From the NCBI GenBank assembly GCA_002436025.1, contig DIXM01000003.1, positions 195,454 to 259,453 of the forward strand: 64,000 bases of DNA. The letters are read 5' to 3'. Below are positions 42,001-49,913 of this stretch, in pieces. Each line of letters starts with the position of its first letter. Within the stretch, counting starts at the first letter, position 1. Source of the stretch: a candidate division Hyd24-12 bacterium UBA6080 (GTDB lineage: Bacteria; Fermentibacterota; Fermentibacteria; Fermentibacterales; JCC-6). The notes beneath the pieces are model-generated. The model was not told the origin of the DNA and did not search any database. It was given only the letters and a program-made list of their open reading frames with translations. Made by a program: the position numbers and the translations under genes.

Positions 42001-43535
42001 CCACCGGACCCTGCCGCGTTTCCGACTCGTTCGCTGTGTCGGTAACCCTTCTTCTCATGGCCGTCCTCGTGGGGTTTTCGATCCTTCTCTGCGGGGGGGT
42101 CCTGGTCTACAGCCTCGACGACGCCTACATTCATCTGAGCATCAGCCGGGAGATAGCCCGGGGCGGTTACGGGATAAACAACGGCGAACTCAGTGCCCCA
42201 TCCTCATCGGTGATCTGGGATTTCCTTCTGGCTCCGTTCTCAGCCACTCCCTTCCATGCCGCCGTTCCGTTTGTGATAAACTCCGCTGCGCTTGTCTGGT
42301 CGGTCCTGCTTCTGCGCCGGCTTTTCAAAGCAATGCTCCCCGATGCGGGTTCCTTGGTCACGGGCCTGTTCGCGATCTGCCTTGCATTGTCCGCCAACCT
42401 TTTCGGTCTTGTGATGACGGGTATGGAGCACAGCCTGCAGGTCGCCCTGGCCCTGGCTGTTCTTTCGGGGGTAATGGATGTGGCTTCCGGTGGTGCCGTG
42501 CCCCGCAGCATGGCTGCCGCGATGGTTCTGGGTCCGATGGTGCGCTACGAGATGCTTGCAGTGACCTTCGCCGCCGCACTCGTTCTTTTCCTGCGGAAAA
42601 AGCGGGGCTCGGCGTTGCTTTTACCTGCCCTTTCTGTCGTTCCGCTCGCTGTCTTCTCTTTGTTCCTTCTATCGCGGGGGCTGCCGCCTCTGCCCGGTTC
42701 CGTCCTGGCAAAGCTGGCTGAAGGCGGGCTGACTGGCGGTCTGGCCGGGTCGGTGGCCAACCGCATCAGGATGTACTCATCCGACATCGACGCGTTGAGG
42801 TTCGCAGCTCTTCTTTTTGTTGCTCCCGTGGTCTGGTTGGCCCGCCGGGCGGATGAAGACCGTCTGATAACCCTTTTCGCCTTCATTGTAGGCCTGGGTC
42901 ACATCATTCTGGGAAGATTCGGCTGGTTCGGCCGATACCATGTCTACTCCATGGTGATCCTCCTCATCGCCCTGGCATGGCCGTTCAGGGCCGCGCTGAA
43001 CCGTTTTCTGTGCACCGCGAGGGCTACTGGCAGGGCTTGTCTTCTCGCTTTGCTTACTGCGGTGTTCCTGCTGCCCGAGGTCGTGACCACTCTGAAGACC
43101 CCCCTGGCTTCCAGGGTCATACACCTGCAGCACGGGGTCATGCGAACGATAGCGCTTGAATACGATGACAGGATAGCGGTCAACGACATAGGGCTGGTTT
43201 CGTACGGCAATCCAAACCATGTCCTCGATCTCTGGGGGCTCGCCAACGAGGAGTCCAGAAAGCACCACCTCGAGAGGGGAACGGGTTGGATGCGGCGGAT
43301 GGTCGAGGCTGACGGTGCGGGTCTGGTGATGATCTACGGAAGCCTGTTCAGGGAAGAGATACCCGAGTCATGGAACAGGGTGGCCGTTCTTGAGATGACA
43401 GGTCCCGTTGTTGTGGGCTTTGCCGGTGTCGATATCTTCGTTACACCCGCAGGGGATTCTGAGAAAGTGACGGATCTGCTCGAGCGGATATCCCCAACGC
43501 TTCCCTCAGGAGCCTTCATCACGTTCGTCGAATAA
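41997..43535 (+). CDS. Polytopic GT-C-like membrane protein 2
   Basis: A 512-residue membrane protein with about eleven helices. The loop after helix 1 carries YSLDDAYIHLSISREIARGG, the double-aspartate loop typical of PMT/ArnT-type GT-C glycosyltransferases, and the C-terminal 130 residues are soluble, including NDIGLVSYGNPNHVLDLWGL. It starts in an ATGA overlap with the preceding gene. It probably transfers a sugar from a lipid carrier to a surface molecule; the acceptor is unknown. Confidence 0.75.
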   Translation: MTTGPCRVSDSFAVSVTLLLMAVLVGFSILLCGGVLVYSLDDAYIHLSISREIARGGYGINNGELSAPSSSVIWDFLLAPFSATPFHAAVPFVINSAALVWSVLLLRRLFKAMLPDAGSLVTGLFAICLALSANLFGLVMTGMEHSLQVALALAVLSGVMDVASGGAVPRSMAAAMVLGPMVRYEMLAVTFAAALVLFLRKKRGSALLLPALSVVPLAVFSLFLLSRGLPPLPGSVLAKLAEGGLTGGLAGSVANRIRMYSSDIDALRFAALLFVAPVVWLARRADEDRLITLFAFIVGLGHIILGRFGWFGRYHVYSMVILLIALAWPFRAALNRFLCTARATGRACLLALLTAVFLLPEVVTTLKTPLASRVIHLQHGVMRTIALEYDDRIAVNDIGLVSYGNPNHVLDLWGLANEESRKHHLERGTGWMRRMVEADGAGLVMIYGSLFREEIPESWNRVAVLEMTGPVVVGFAGVDIFVTPAGDSEKVTDLLERISPTLPSGAFITFVE

Positions 43536-43634
43536 GGCACGGTCGGCCCGATCCGGTTCCTCTTCGGTTCGGGTTGGCATGCTTTATATGCCGGGTTAGA
43601 ATAAGGGTTCTGTGTGTTGGTATGGAGGTTGACA

Positions 43635-43811
43635 ATGGGCAGTACCGGTTTTCTCGACAGACTTGGCGTTCTGGGGGAACTGCTGCGGTTTCTCTGGGCC
43701 AGGAAACTATGGTGGATGATTCCCATGGTGCTCGTGCTTATCCTCATTGCGGGTGTTCTTGTTTTCGCTCAGGGTTCCGCCATGGCCCCCTTCATCTACA
43801 CTCTATTCTAG
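43635..43811 (+). CDS. DUF5989 family small membrane protein
   Basis: A 58-residue single-helix protein: short amphipathic start LGVLGELLRFLWARKLWW, a hydrophobic helix (about 29-45), and the conserved end FAQGSAMAPFIYTLF. This matches DUF5989 proteins, which are regularly found next to SxtJ-like proteins and carbamoyltransferases. The ATG at 43635 is preceded by GGAGGTTGAC; it lies downstream of an in-frame ATG without such a site. Confidence 0.85.
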   Translation: MGSTGFLDRLGVLGELLRFLWARKLWWMIPMVLVLILIAGVLVFAQGSAMAPFIYTLF

Positions 43812-43820
43812 GAGGACGGG

Positions 43821-44324
43821 ATGCTCGGCGGGCTCGGGATAGTATTTCTGACCCTTGTGGGTTACACGTCCGCAGCCGCTTTGCTGGCCCCGCGGCGTCA
43901 GCCCGTGCCTTTCCTCATCGATGTTTTCGTTCTCGCAAGCCTCTGGGCTGCGGGTTTTGTCCTTAAGCCCGTGCTGTCATCACACTGGAAAAGCGTTGCC
44001 ATTTCCTTCGCCATCTCCTTCATCGTTTCAGCGGTGATCACCCTGTTTCGAAGAAGCGCGCTTCCTCCGGCCCGAACAGTCCCGGATGCAAATGAAAAGC
44101 CCACGCCCTTTCGCCGGTTTAAAAAGGCCTGGACCGGTTTTGCCCACCGCATGGGTAATTACCAGGGAAGGCTTATCCTTGTGTTCTTTTACTTCACCGT
44201 TGTGCTCCCCTTCGGCATTCCCGTAATGCTCTTCTCGGACCCCCTTGCATTGAGAAAGCTTCCGGCATGGCATGAGAGACCACAACAGAAGCCCGACATC
44301 AGCCGCTCCAGGCTGCAGTTTTAG
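43821..44324 (+). CDS. SxtJ-like membrane protein
   Basis: A 167-residue protein with three to four hydrophobic helices, a basic middle segment (FRRFKKAWTGFAHRMGNYQG), another helix (LILVFFYFTVVLPFGIPVML) and a soluble tail. It starts nine bases after the DUF5989 stop, with AGGAGG before the ATG, and is followed by the carbamoyltransferase after 11 bases. This three-gene set recurs in surface polysaccharide and natural-product loci. Its role is unknown; a membrane scaffold for the carbamoyltransferase is inference. Confidence 0.75.
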   Translation: MLGGLGIVFLTLVGYTSAAALLAPRRQPVPFLIDVFVLASLWAAGFVLKPVLSSHWKSVAISFAISFIVSAVITLFRRSALPPARTVPDANEKPTPFRRFKKAWTGFAHRMGNYQGRLILVFFYFTVVLPFGIPVMLFSDPLALRKLPAWHERPQQKPDISRSRLQF

Positions 44325-44335
44325 GTAGGAATACC

Positions 44336-46126
44336 ATGCATATCCTGGGAATTTCCTGTCACTATCACGATTCTGCCGCAGCACTTCTCAGTGATGGGGA
44401 GCTTGTTGCCGCGTCCCAGGAGGAGAGGCTCAGCAGGATCAAGCAGGACGAAAGGTACCCTGCCCTGGCAATCGACTTCTGCCTGAAGAAGGCCGGCATC
44501 GAAGCCCAGGACCTTGACTATGTGGTATTCTACGAAAAGCCTCTGGTGAAGTTCGAAAGGATCCTGCAGAGCTCCCTGGCAACTTATCCAAGGTCCTGGC
44601 GATCATTCGGTGAGGCCATGGTTAACTGGTTCGACGAAAAACTCTGGATCAAATCCCACCTCAAGAAGCATCTTGGCCTTCCCTCTACAAAGATTCTGTT
44701 CGTCGACCATCACATGGCACATGCCGCAAGCACGCTCTACAGCTCCCCCTTTGCCGACGCGGCAATCCTCACGCTCGATGGCGTCGGGGAATGGACGACC
44801 ACTGCCCGGGGGAACGGCACGGCGGACTGGGGCAGCGGTGCCGGCAATGCGATCAACCTCGACTCCGAGTTGCGGTTTCCTCACTCCATCGGCCTTCTTT
44901 ACTCGGCATTCACCGCATTCCTGGGCTTTCATGTGAACGAGGGTGAGTACAAGGTTATGGGAATGGCTCCCTACGGCAAACCCAGGTATGTCGACGAGAT
45001 CTTCTCCAGGATCGTCAGCCGGGGGCCGGGGGGCAGTTTTTCCCTCAACATGGACTTTTTCAGCTACCACTACTCTCCCGGGAAGAGTTTCAGCAGGGCG
45101 CTCGAAAAGCTGTTCGGTCCTGCCCGCAGACCCGAATCGCTTTTCGTAACCCACGAAACCGATCCCTCACGCAGCCCGAACGATCCCGAAGTAAAAAAGT
45201 GCCTGCACTACGCCGATGTGGCCGCGAGCATTCAGAAAGTAACCGAGGAGCTCATTCTTGGAATTGCGGGAAGCCTGCAACGAGAGACGGGAGCAAAACG
45301 CCTCTGCATGGCCGGAGGTGTTGCTCTGAACTCGGTGGCGAACGGCCGGATCGCGCGCGAACTTGACTTCGAACAGATCTTCATCCAGCCCGCGGCGGGC
45401 GATGCAGGAGGCGCCCTGGGCGCAGCGTTGTACGCATGGCATGTTCTGCTGGGCAAACCCCGTAAGTTCACCATGGAACACGCCTATTACGGTGAAGAGT
45501 ACGACGATGACCAGGCCGTCATGGCGCTTTCAAAGGCTCCTGTCGAGTTCCAGCACCACGCTGACGAGGCGTCCCTGGTGGACCGCACTGTTGATTCTCT
45601 TCTGAAGGGAAGGGTGCTTGGCTTCTTCCAGGGCCGTTACGAGTGGGGTCCCAGGGCACTTGGCAACAGGTCCATAATCGCCGACCCCCGAAAGGCTGAG
45701 ATGAAGGACATCATCAACCACAAGATCAAGTTCCGGGAACCTTTCCGTCCATTCGCGCCCGCGGTCTGCGAGGAGACGGCGGAAGAGTACTTCGAGGGGC
45801 TGAACCTCGAGCGCGAAAGCTATACTGCCCGGTTCATGATAACCGTGGTTCCCTGGAAGGAAAGATACGCTGAGAGTGCTCCGGCAGTGAATCACGGGGG
45901 TACCGGACGCCTCCAGACTGTCAGACGTGAGTGGAACCCCCGGTACTACGACGTTATCAAAACCTTCGGCCAGGCCACGGGCACCGAGGTCCTTGTGAAC
46001 ACCAGCTTCAACCTGCGTGGTGAGCCGATAGTGAGCAGCCCCGCCGATGCCCTGAAGACATACCTCAACAGCGGGATCGACAACATGGTGATGGGTTCCT
46101 ACTGGGTCTCAAAGAAGCAGGTCTGA
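44336..46126 (+). CDS. NodU/CmcH/TobZ family carbamoyltransferase
   Basis: A 596-residue O-carbamoyltransferase that uses carbamoyl phosphate and ATP to carbamoylate a hydroxyl, commonly on a sugar or antibiotic. The N-terminal Kae1-like domain (1-370) has the metal-binding motif VDHHMAHAAS near residue 122 and DGVGEWTT near 149. The C-terminal YrdC-like domain carries LGFFQGRYEWGPRALGNRSI and NHKIKFREPFRPFAPAV. The length is standard. The carbamoyl acceptor is not evident; the two GT-C-like proteins upstream make a surface glycan a reasonable guess. Confidence 0.9.
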   Translation: MHILGISCHYHDSAAALLSDGELVAASQEERLSRIKQDERYPALAIDFCLKKAGIEAQDLDYVVFYEKPLVKFERILQSSLATYPRSWRSFGEAMVNWFDEKLWIKSHLKKHLGLPSTKILFVDHHMAHAASTLYSSPFADAAILTLDGVGEWTTTARGNGTADWGSGAGNAINLDSELRFPHSIGLLYSAFTAFLGFHVNEGEYKVMGMAPYGKPRYVDEIFSRIVSRGPGGSFSLNMDFFSYHYSPGKSFSRALEKLFGPARRPESLFVTHETDPSRSPNDPEVKKCLHYADVAASIQKVTEELILGIAGSLQRETGAKRLCMAGGVALNSVANGRIARELDFEQIFIQPAAGDAGGALGAALYAWHVLLGKPRKFTMEHAYYGEEYDDDQAVMALSKAPVEFQHHADEASLVDRTVDSLLKGRVLGFFQGRYEWGPRALGNRSIIADPRKAEMKDIINHKIKFREPFRPFAPAVCEETAEEYFEGLNLERESYTARFMITVVPWKERYAESAPAVNHGGTGRLQTVRREWNPRYYDVIKTFGQATGTEVLVNTSFNLRGEPIVSSPADALKTYLNSGIDNMVMGSYWVSKKQV

Positions 46127-46169
46127 CCCGTAAACACGCCAGACCCCTTATTGAAGGGTTCTTTCGATC

Positions 46170-47369
46170 ATGTCGGGTTTCGTGAAAGCAATAACAACCT
46201 CTCTGGCGACAAATCCCAGGATTCTTTGGGCCAGACCGGCCGTGAACCTGTTTCTTGCCGGATACATCCGGAAATTCAGGCCTCGCAGTGTTGGAGGTCA
46301 ACTCATCCTGCATTCGCACCTTCCACCACTGAACAGCCCCGCGTACGCCCGGTTCGTTGACGAGCACATCCTGGGGAGAAGCCAGGGTCCTTCCCATGCC
46401 CAGATAGGTGTCACCAACGCCTGTCCCCAAAACTGCGGGTACTGCTACAATCGTGACCGAAGCGGCGAACCCATGGACACGTCAACCATCCTCCGGATAA
46501 TCCGGGAGCTTCAGCAGATGGGAGTGGTATGGCTTGGCCTGACAGGTGGTGAACCGCTTCTTAATCCCGATCTAGCCCATTTGGTTCGCAAAGCCGCAGA
46601 GATGTGTGCGGTGAAGCTCTTCACAACAGGGTGCGGTCTTACGCCCTCACTGGCCTCAGAGCTCAGGCAGGCCGGGCTGTTTTCCGTGTCAGTCAGTCTT
46701 GATCATTGGGATCCTGAAGTACATGACCGGGGCAGGGGCTACGCCGGGGCATACTCGGAAGCCCTGCGGGCGATAGAGGTGTTCAGGGCTCAGGGCATCG
46801 ATACAGGTGTTTCATCGGTTCTCTCCGGGGACACGATCGGTGCTGAAGGGTCTCAACGCTTTCTGGCATTTCTGGATACCCTGGGGATCAACGAGGCCTG
46901 GATAAGCGAGGTCAAGCCGTCGGGCCGGGAATCATGGAACGGGCAGGGCATATGCACCGTGGACGACCGCAAAGCTCTTGCGGTCCTTCAGGACAGGTAC
47001 AACAGAAGAAAAGGCATGACCGTGAACTACCTGGGTCACTTTGAGGGAGCCAGGCACTTCGGCTGCAACGCCGGCACCAGGATGATCTATGTGGATGCTT
47101 TCGGCGAGGTCAACCCCTGTGTTTTCACGCCTATCTCCTTCGGGAACGTGAAAAAGCGGCCCGTTTCCGAAGTGTGGAACGACATGACTCCGCTGTTCAC
47201 ACCTTCATCTTCATGTTTCGCAAACGAGAATTATCCTCTGTACTCCCGGTATGACACCGGCAGCCTCCCCATATCTCCGGAAGGGTCAAGTGCCCTGATG
47301 CGGGAGGCAGTTTTTCGTGAGCCGGCCCGATTCCAGAGAATTCTGAAAGGGCGGAGAAGGGGTTCATGA
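46170..47369 (+). CDS. Radical SAM protein with SPASM/twitch-like C-terminus
   Basis: A 399-residue radical SAM enzyme. The cluster motif NACPQNCGYCYNRD lies near residue 86, LTGGEPLLNPDL near 125, and the C-terminal region has three cysteines in GCNAG, NPCVF and SSSCFANEN (about 299-350), consistent with an auxiliary iron-sulfur cluster of the SPASM or twitch type. Such enzymes modify peptides or small molecules. A residue stretch before the core (about 25-70) has HSHLPPLNSPAYARFVDEH. It is first in a coupled four-gene operon with a GMC oxidoreductase. No peptide precursor was seen. Confidence 0.83.
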   Translation: MSGFVKAITTSLATNPRILWARPAVNLFLAGYIRKFRPRSVGGQLILHSHLPPLNSPAYARFVDEHILGRSQGPSHAQIGVTNACPQNCGYCYNRDRSGEPMDTSTILRIIRELQQMGVVWLGLTGGEPLLNPDLAHLVRKAAEMCAVKLFTTGCGLTPSLASELRQAGLFSVSVSLDHWDPEVHDRGRGYAGAYSEALRAIEVFRAQGIDTGVSSVLSGDTIGAEGSQRFLAFLDTLGINEAWISEVKPSGRESWNGQGICTVDDRKALAVLQDRYNRRKGMTVNYLGHFEGARHFGCNAGTRMIYVDAFGEVNPCVFTPISFGNVKKRPVSEVWNDMTPLFTPSSSCFANENYPLYSRYDTGSLPISPEGSSALMREAVFREPARFQRILKGRRRGS

Positions 47370-47815
47370 TGAGTGAAAGGATCGTTAGGGCGTTGGGGCT
47401 GTTGCTGTTCCTCGTTTTCGTCTCAGTGGGAGTTCTGTTTCTTCTGGCCCCGGAAGCGCCTCTCCGGGGGCTGAACTCGATCGCTGTGCAATTCGGGATG
47501 GGGCGGTCCCCGTTACACGGAACCGGCTTCTTCTCGATCATGGCAACAGCGTACATGGCTTTGGTTGCCATCCTTGCGTTAAGGATCTTCCTGCACCCGG
47601 ATGTGGCGCTGAACCCTCTTCTCCTGGCTCAGGCCAAGGCGGCAAGCAGCCTCTTCTCCTTCGGCGGTTTCCTCCTCCACCGGCCGGATCTCATCCTTCT
47701 CGTGAACGGAGTTGTGGATGGGGGACTTGCCCTTCTGGCCATACTCATCTACAGGGCCGCACGGTTCAGGGAAAAACAAAAGGGCCTTCATGAACATCCG
47801 TCTTGCCGCGGCTGA
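47366..47815 (+). CDS. Small polytopic membrane protein, unknown
   Basis: A 149-residue protein with about four hydrophobic helices (near 9-28, 50-72, 82-100 and 108-128) and a short basic C-terminus. No family was recognised. Its ATG overlaps the stop of the radical SAM gene (ATGATGA), and its end overlaps the next gene by 26 bases, so it is translationally coupled in the middle of the operon. It may anchor the other proteins at the membrane; this is inference. Confidence 0.68.
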   Translation: MMSERIVRALGLLLFLVFVSVGVLFLLAPEAPLRGLNSIAVQFGMGRSPLHGTGFFSIMATAYMALVAILALRIFLHPDVALNPLLLAQAKAASSLFSFGGFLLHRPDLILLVNGVVDGGLALLAILIYRAARFREKQKGLHEHPSCRG

Positions 47816-48338
47816 GATCCATATTCCCCGGCAACTCAGGGAAAAATGGTTACGGCGCCTCTTCACTCTCACCGCACGGGCTTTCGGGTGTGATGCTGCG
47901 TTTGTTTCCGGGCTGCCCTTTGCCGGGATGACAGAAGAATTCGCAAGGTTCACCTCTGAAAAGTCCACCGCATGCCTTCAGGATGAGGAGGCAGCACTGG
48001 AAATCGCGTGCAGGCTGAGGGAATTGGCTTTCGCATTCGGACAGGAGTTCCGCATTGTTCTAAGGCTGCGATCAAGGACGGAGGTCATGCGTGCAGGCCG
48101 GCTGCTTTACCGCGTTCTGGGAATCGACTTCCGGGGGTCGTCCGGGGGAGGGATAACTGTTACGAAGTGCAGTTTCGCCAGGTACTACTCGCCCGAAGCC
48201 TGTGAGTTCATATCCGTTATTGACGAAGGCATCCTGGCCGGGCTCGCGGGCGGTGGAAGCCTTTCGTTCAAGGGCAGGATAACCGGGAATATGCCGAGTT
48301 GCACGGCCTTTTTTCGCTTCCCGGAGGAATTGCCTTGA
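47790..48338 (+). CDS. ATC-hydrolase-like (L-2-amino-thiazoline-4-carboxylate hydrolase-like) protein
   Basis: A 182-residue soluble protein whose C-terminal part resembles the L-2-amino-thiazoline-4-carboxylic acid hydrolase family: TKCSFARYYSPEACEFISVI, then a D-x-G pair, then an ITGNMPSCTAFFRF ending, with three spaced cysteines. The N-terminal helices (LREKWLRRLFTLTARAFGC) fit that family too. Assignment is by pattern only and the substrate is unknown. It starts at the ATG at 47790 inside the preceding gene and overlaps the oxidoreductase gene by 4 bases. Confidence 0.55.
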   Translation: MNIRLAAAEIHIPRQLREKWLRRLFTLTARAFGCDAAFVSGLPFAGMTEEFARFTSEKSTACLQDEEAALEIACRLRELAFAFGQEFRIVLRLRSRTEVMRAGRLLYRVLGIDFRGSSGGGITVTKCSFARYYSPEACEFISVIDEGILAGLAGGGSLSFKGRITGNMPSCTAFFRFPEELP

Positions 48339-49624
48339 AAAGGGTGCTGGTGGTTGGAAGCGGCGCCGGCGGAGCCGCTGCCGCCAGGGAACTTCAAGGC
48401 AGATTCCAGGTTACCGTCCTCGAGGCGGGAAGTGAGTTCAGACCTTTCACAACCAGTCTGAGAGTACCTGAGCACGCAAAAAGGGCAGGGCTCCTGTTCG
48501 ATCCCCGGGAGATAAGCCTTCTTTTTCCCGCGATGCGGGTCCACATGACCGGCGAAGGGATGGCTGTCGTTCGTGCCCGGGGAACGGGGGGGACAACCAC
48601 CATCGCCACGGCGAACGCCCTGCGTCAGGACCAGCATTTCAGGGAACTCGGAATTGATCTTTCCCAGGCATTTTCGGAGCTGGAGAAAAGCATCCCGATC
48701 AGCGCGGATCACGGTCACCTCTGGAGACCGGCGACGAAACGCTGCTTCAGCACATGCATGACGATGAAACTCGATCCTTTCCCCACGCCAAAGATGGGCC
48801 GGTTCGAAAACTGCCGCAATTGCGGCCGCTGTGTTCTTGGCTGCCCTTTCGGGATCAAGTGGGACAGCCGGGAATTCCTGCGGGAAGCCGTTGCCAGGGG
48901 CGCCCGGCTGGAGACCGGTGCTGAGGTGGAGAGTGTTGTGACGAGTGGTGGCGAAGCCATGGGCGTGATGGCAAGGCACGGGCTCAAAAGGAGTTTTCAT
49001 CCCGCTGACCTTGTTATCCTGGCCGCGGGCGGTCTTGGAACTCCCCGCATCCTTGTGAACTCGGGGATCGAGGTTGAACCACGCCTGTTCGTCGACCCTG
49101 TTCTCTGTGTAGCAGCGCGCCACCCCGAAGCCGGCCAGAACAGGGAGATCCCGATGCCCTTCATCGTTCAGCGCCGGGGATACATTGTCTCACCCTACTT
49201 CGACCATCTGAGCAGCTTTTTCAACCGGACATGGAAACAGCCCTTTCGGGACATCTTCAGCCTGATGATCAAGCTGGCCGACACGCCCCGGGGTCACGTC
49301 GAAGGACGATCCATAAGAAAGAGCCTGACCCCTGAGGACCATGACGTTCTCTCTGAGGCAGTGGGGCTTTGCACTGACATACATTCATCCATGGGCATTC
49401 CAGGGGACAAGGTTTTTCTGGGAACCGTTAACGCCGGGCATCCCGGGGGCATGTTGCCGTTTACGCCTGCGGAAGCTCGCACGCTTCATCACGGCCGGCT
49501 TCCCGGGAATGTCTACGTCGCCGACTCATCGCTTTTTCCCGATTCCCTTGGCAACCCGCCGATGCTGACCATAATGGCCCTGGCGATAACCATCTCCCGG
49601 AGGATTGATTGCGATCAGCTCTGA
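48335..49624 (+). CDS. GMC-type FAD-dependent oxidoreductase with Cys-rich insert
   Basis: A 429-residue flavoprotein. The N-terminal dinucleotide motif VVGSGAGGAAAARELQG is followed by VTVLEAGSEF; GTGGTTTIATANAL (near 85) and the GMC-type ending VYVADSSLFPDSLGNPPMLT close the FAD site. A ferredoxin-like insert NCRNCGRCVLGCPFGIKWDS lies near residues 160-180; its four cysteines could hold an iron-sulfur cluster or act structurally. It uses TTG as start, preceded by GGAGGAATTG and overlapping the upstream stop. It is probably the redox enzyme of the operon; the substrate is unknown. Confidence 0.82.
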   Translation: MKRVLVVGSGAGGAAAARELQGRFQVTVLEAGSEFRPFTTSLRVPEHAKRAGLLFDPREISLLFPAMRVHMTGEGMAVVRARGTGGTTTIATANALRQDQHFRELGIDLSQAFSELEKSIPISADHGHLWRPATKRCFSTCMTMKLDPFPTPKMGRFENCRNCGRCVLGCPFGIKWDSREFLREAVARGARLETGAEVESVVTSGGEAMGVMARHGLKRSFHPADLVILAAGGLGTPRILVNSGIEVEPRLFVDPVLCVAARHPEAGQNREIPMPFIVQRRGYIVSPYFDHLSSFFNRTWKQPFRDIFSLMIKLADTPRGHVEGRSIRKSLTPEDHDVLSEAVGLCTDIHSSMGIPGDKVFLGTVNAGHPGGMLPFTPAEARTLHHGRLPGNVYVADSSLFPDSLGNPPMLTIMALAITISRRIDCDQL

Positions 49625-49913
49625 ACACTGCGTAAGCGTTCTGGATTCCGGCAGTTCATCAAGGCGAAGCGTCACCCGGCTTGCTGTGTGCTGCAGAACA
49701 CTTCAGGCCATCTGTGAAACTGAGTTTTCATCGACCAGTGCCTCCGCTTTGATTCAACGGCCGCGCATTCTATTGAATCCCGCTTTCTGAGTGCAAGGCA
49801 GAGCTTTTTGTCTGGGGATTCTGGCACGCAGATTCCAGGATTGACTATGTTCTGACAGGAAGAACACCTTCCGGGCTGCCGTACTCCGACCCGACCATTG
49901 ATTGGAGCACCGC

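Noticed and set aside
46120..46145. Hairpin GGTCTG...CAGACC after the carbamoyltransferase
   Set aside because: Only six pairs with a 14-base loop and no T-run, so it was not called a terminator.
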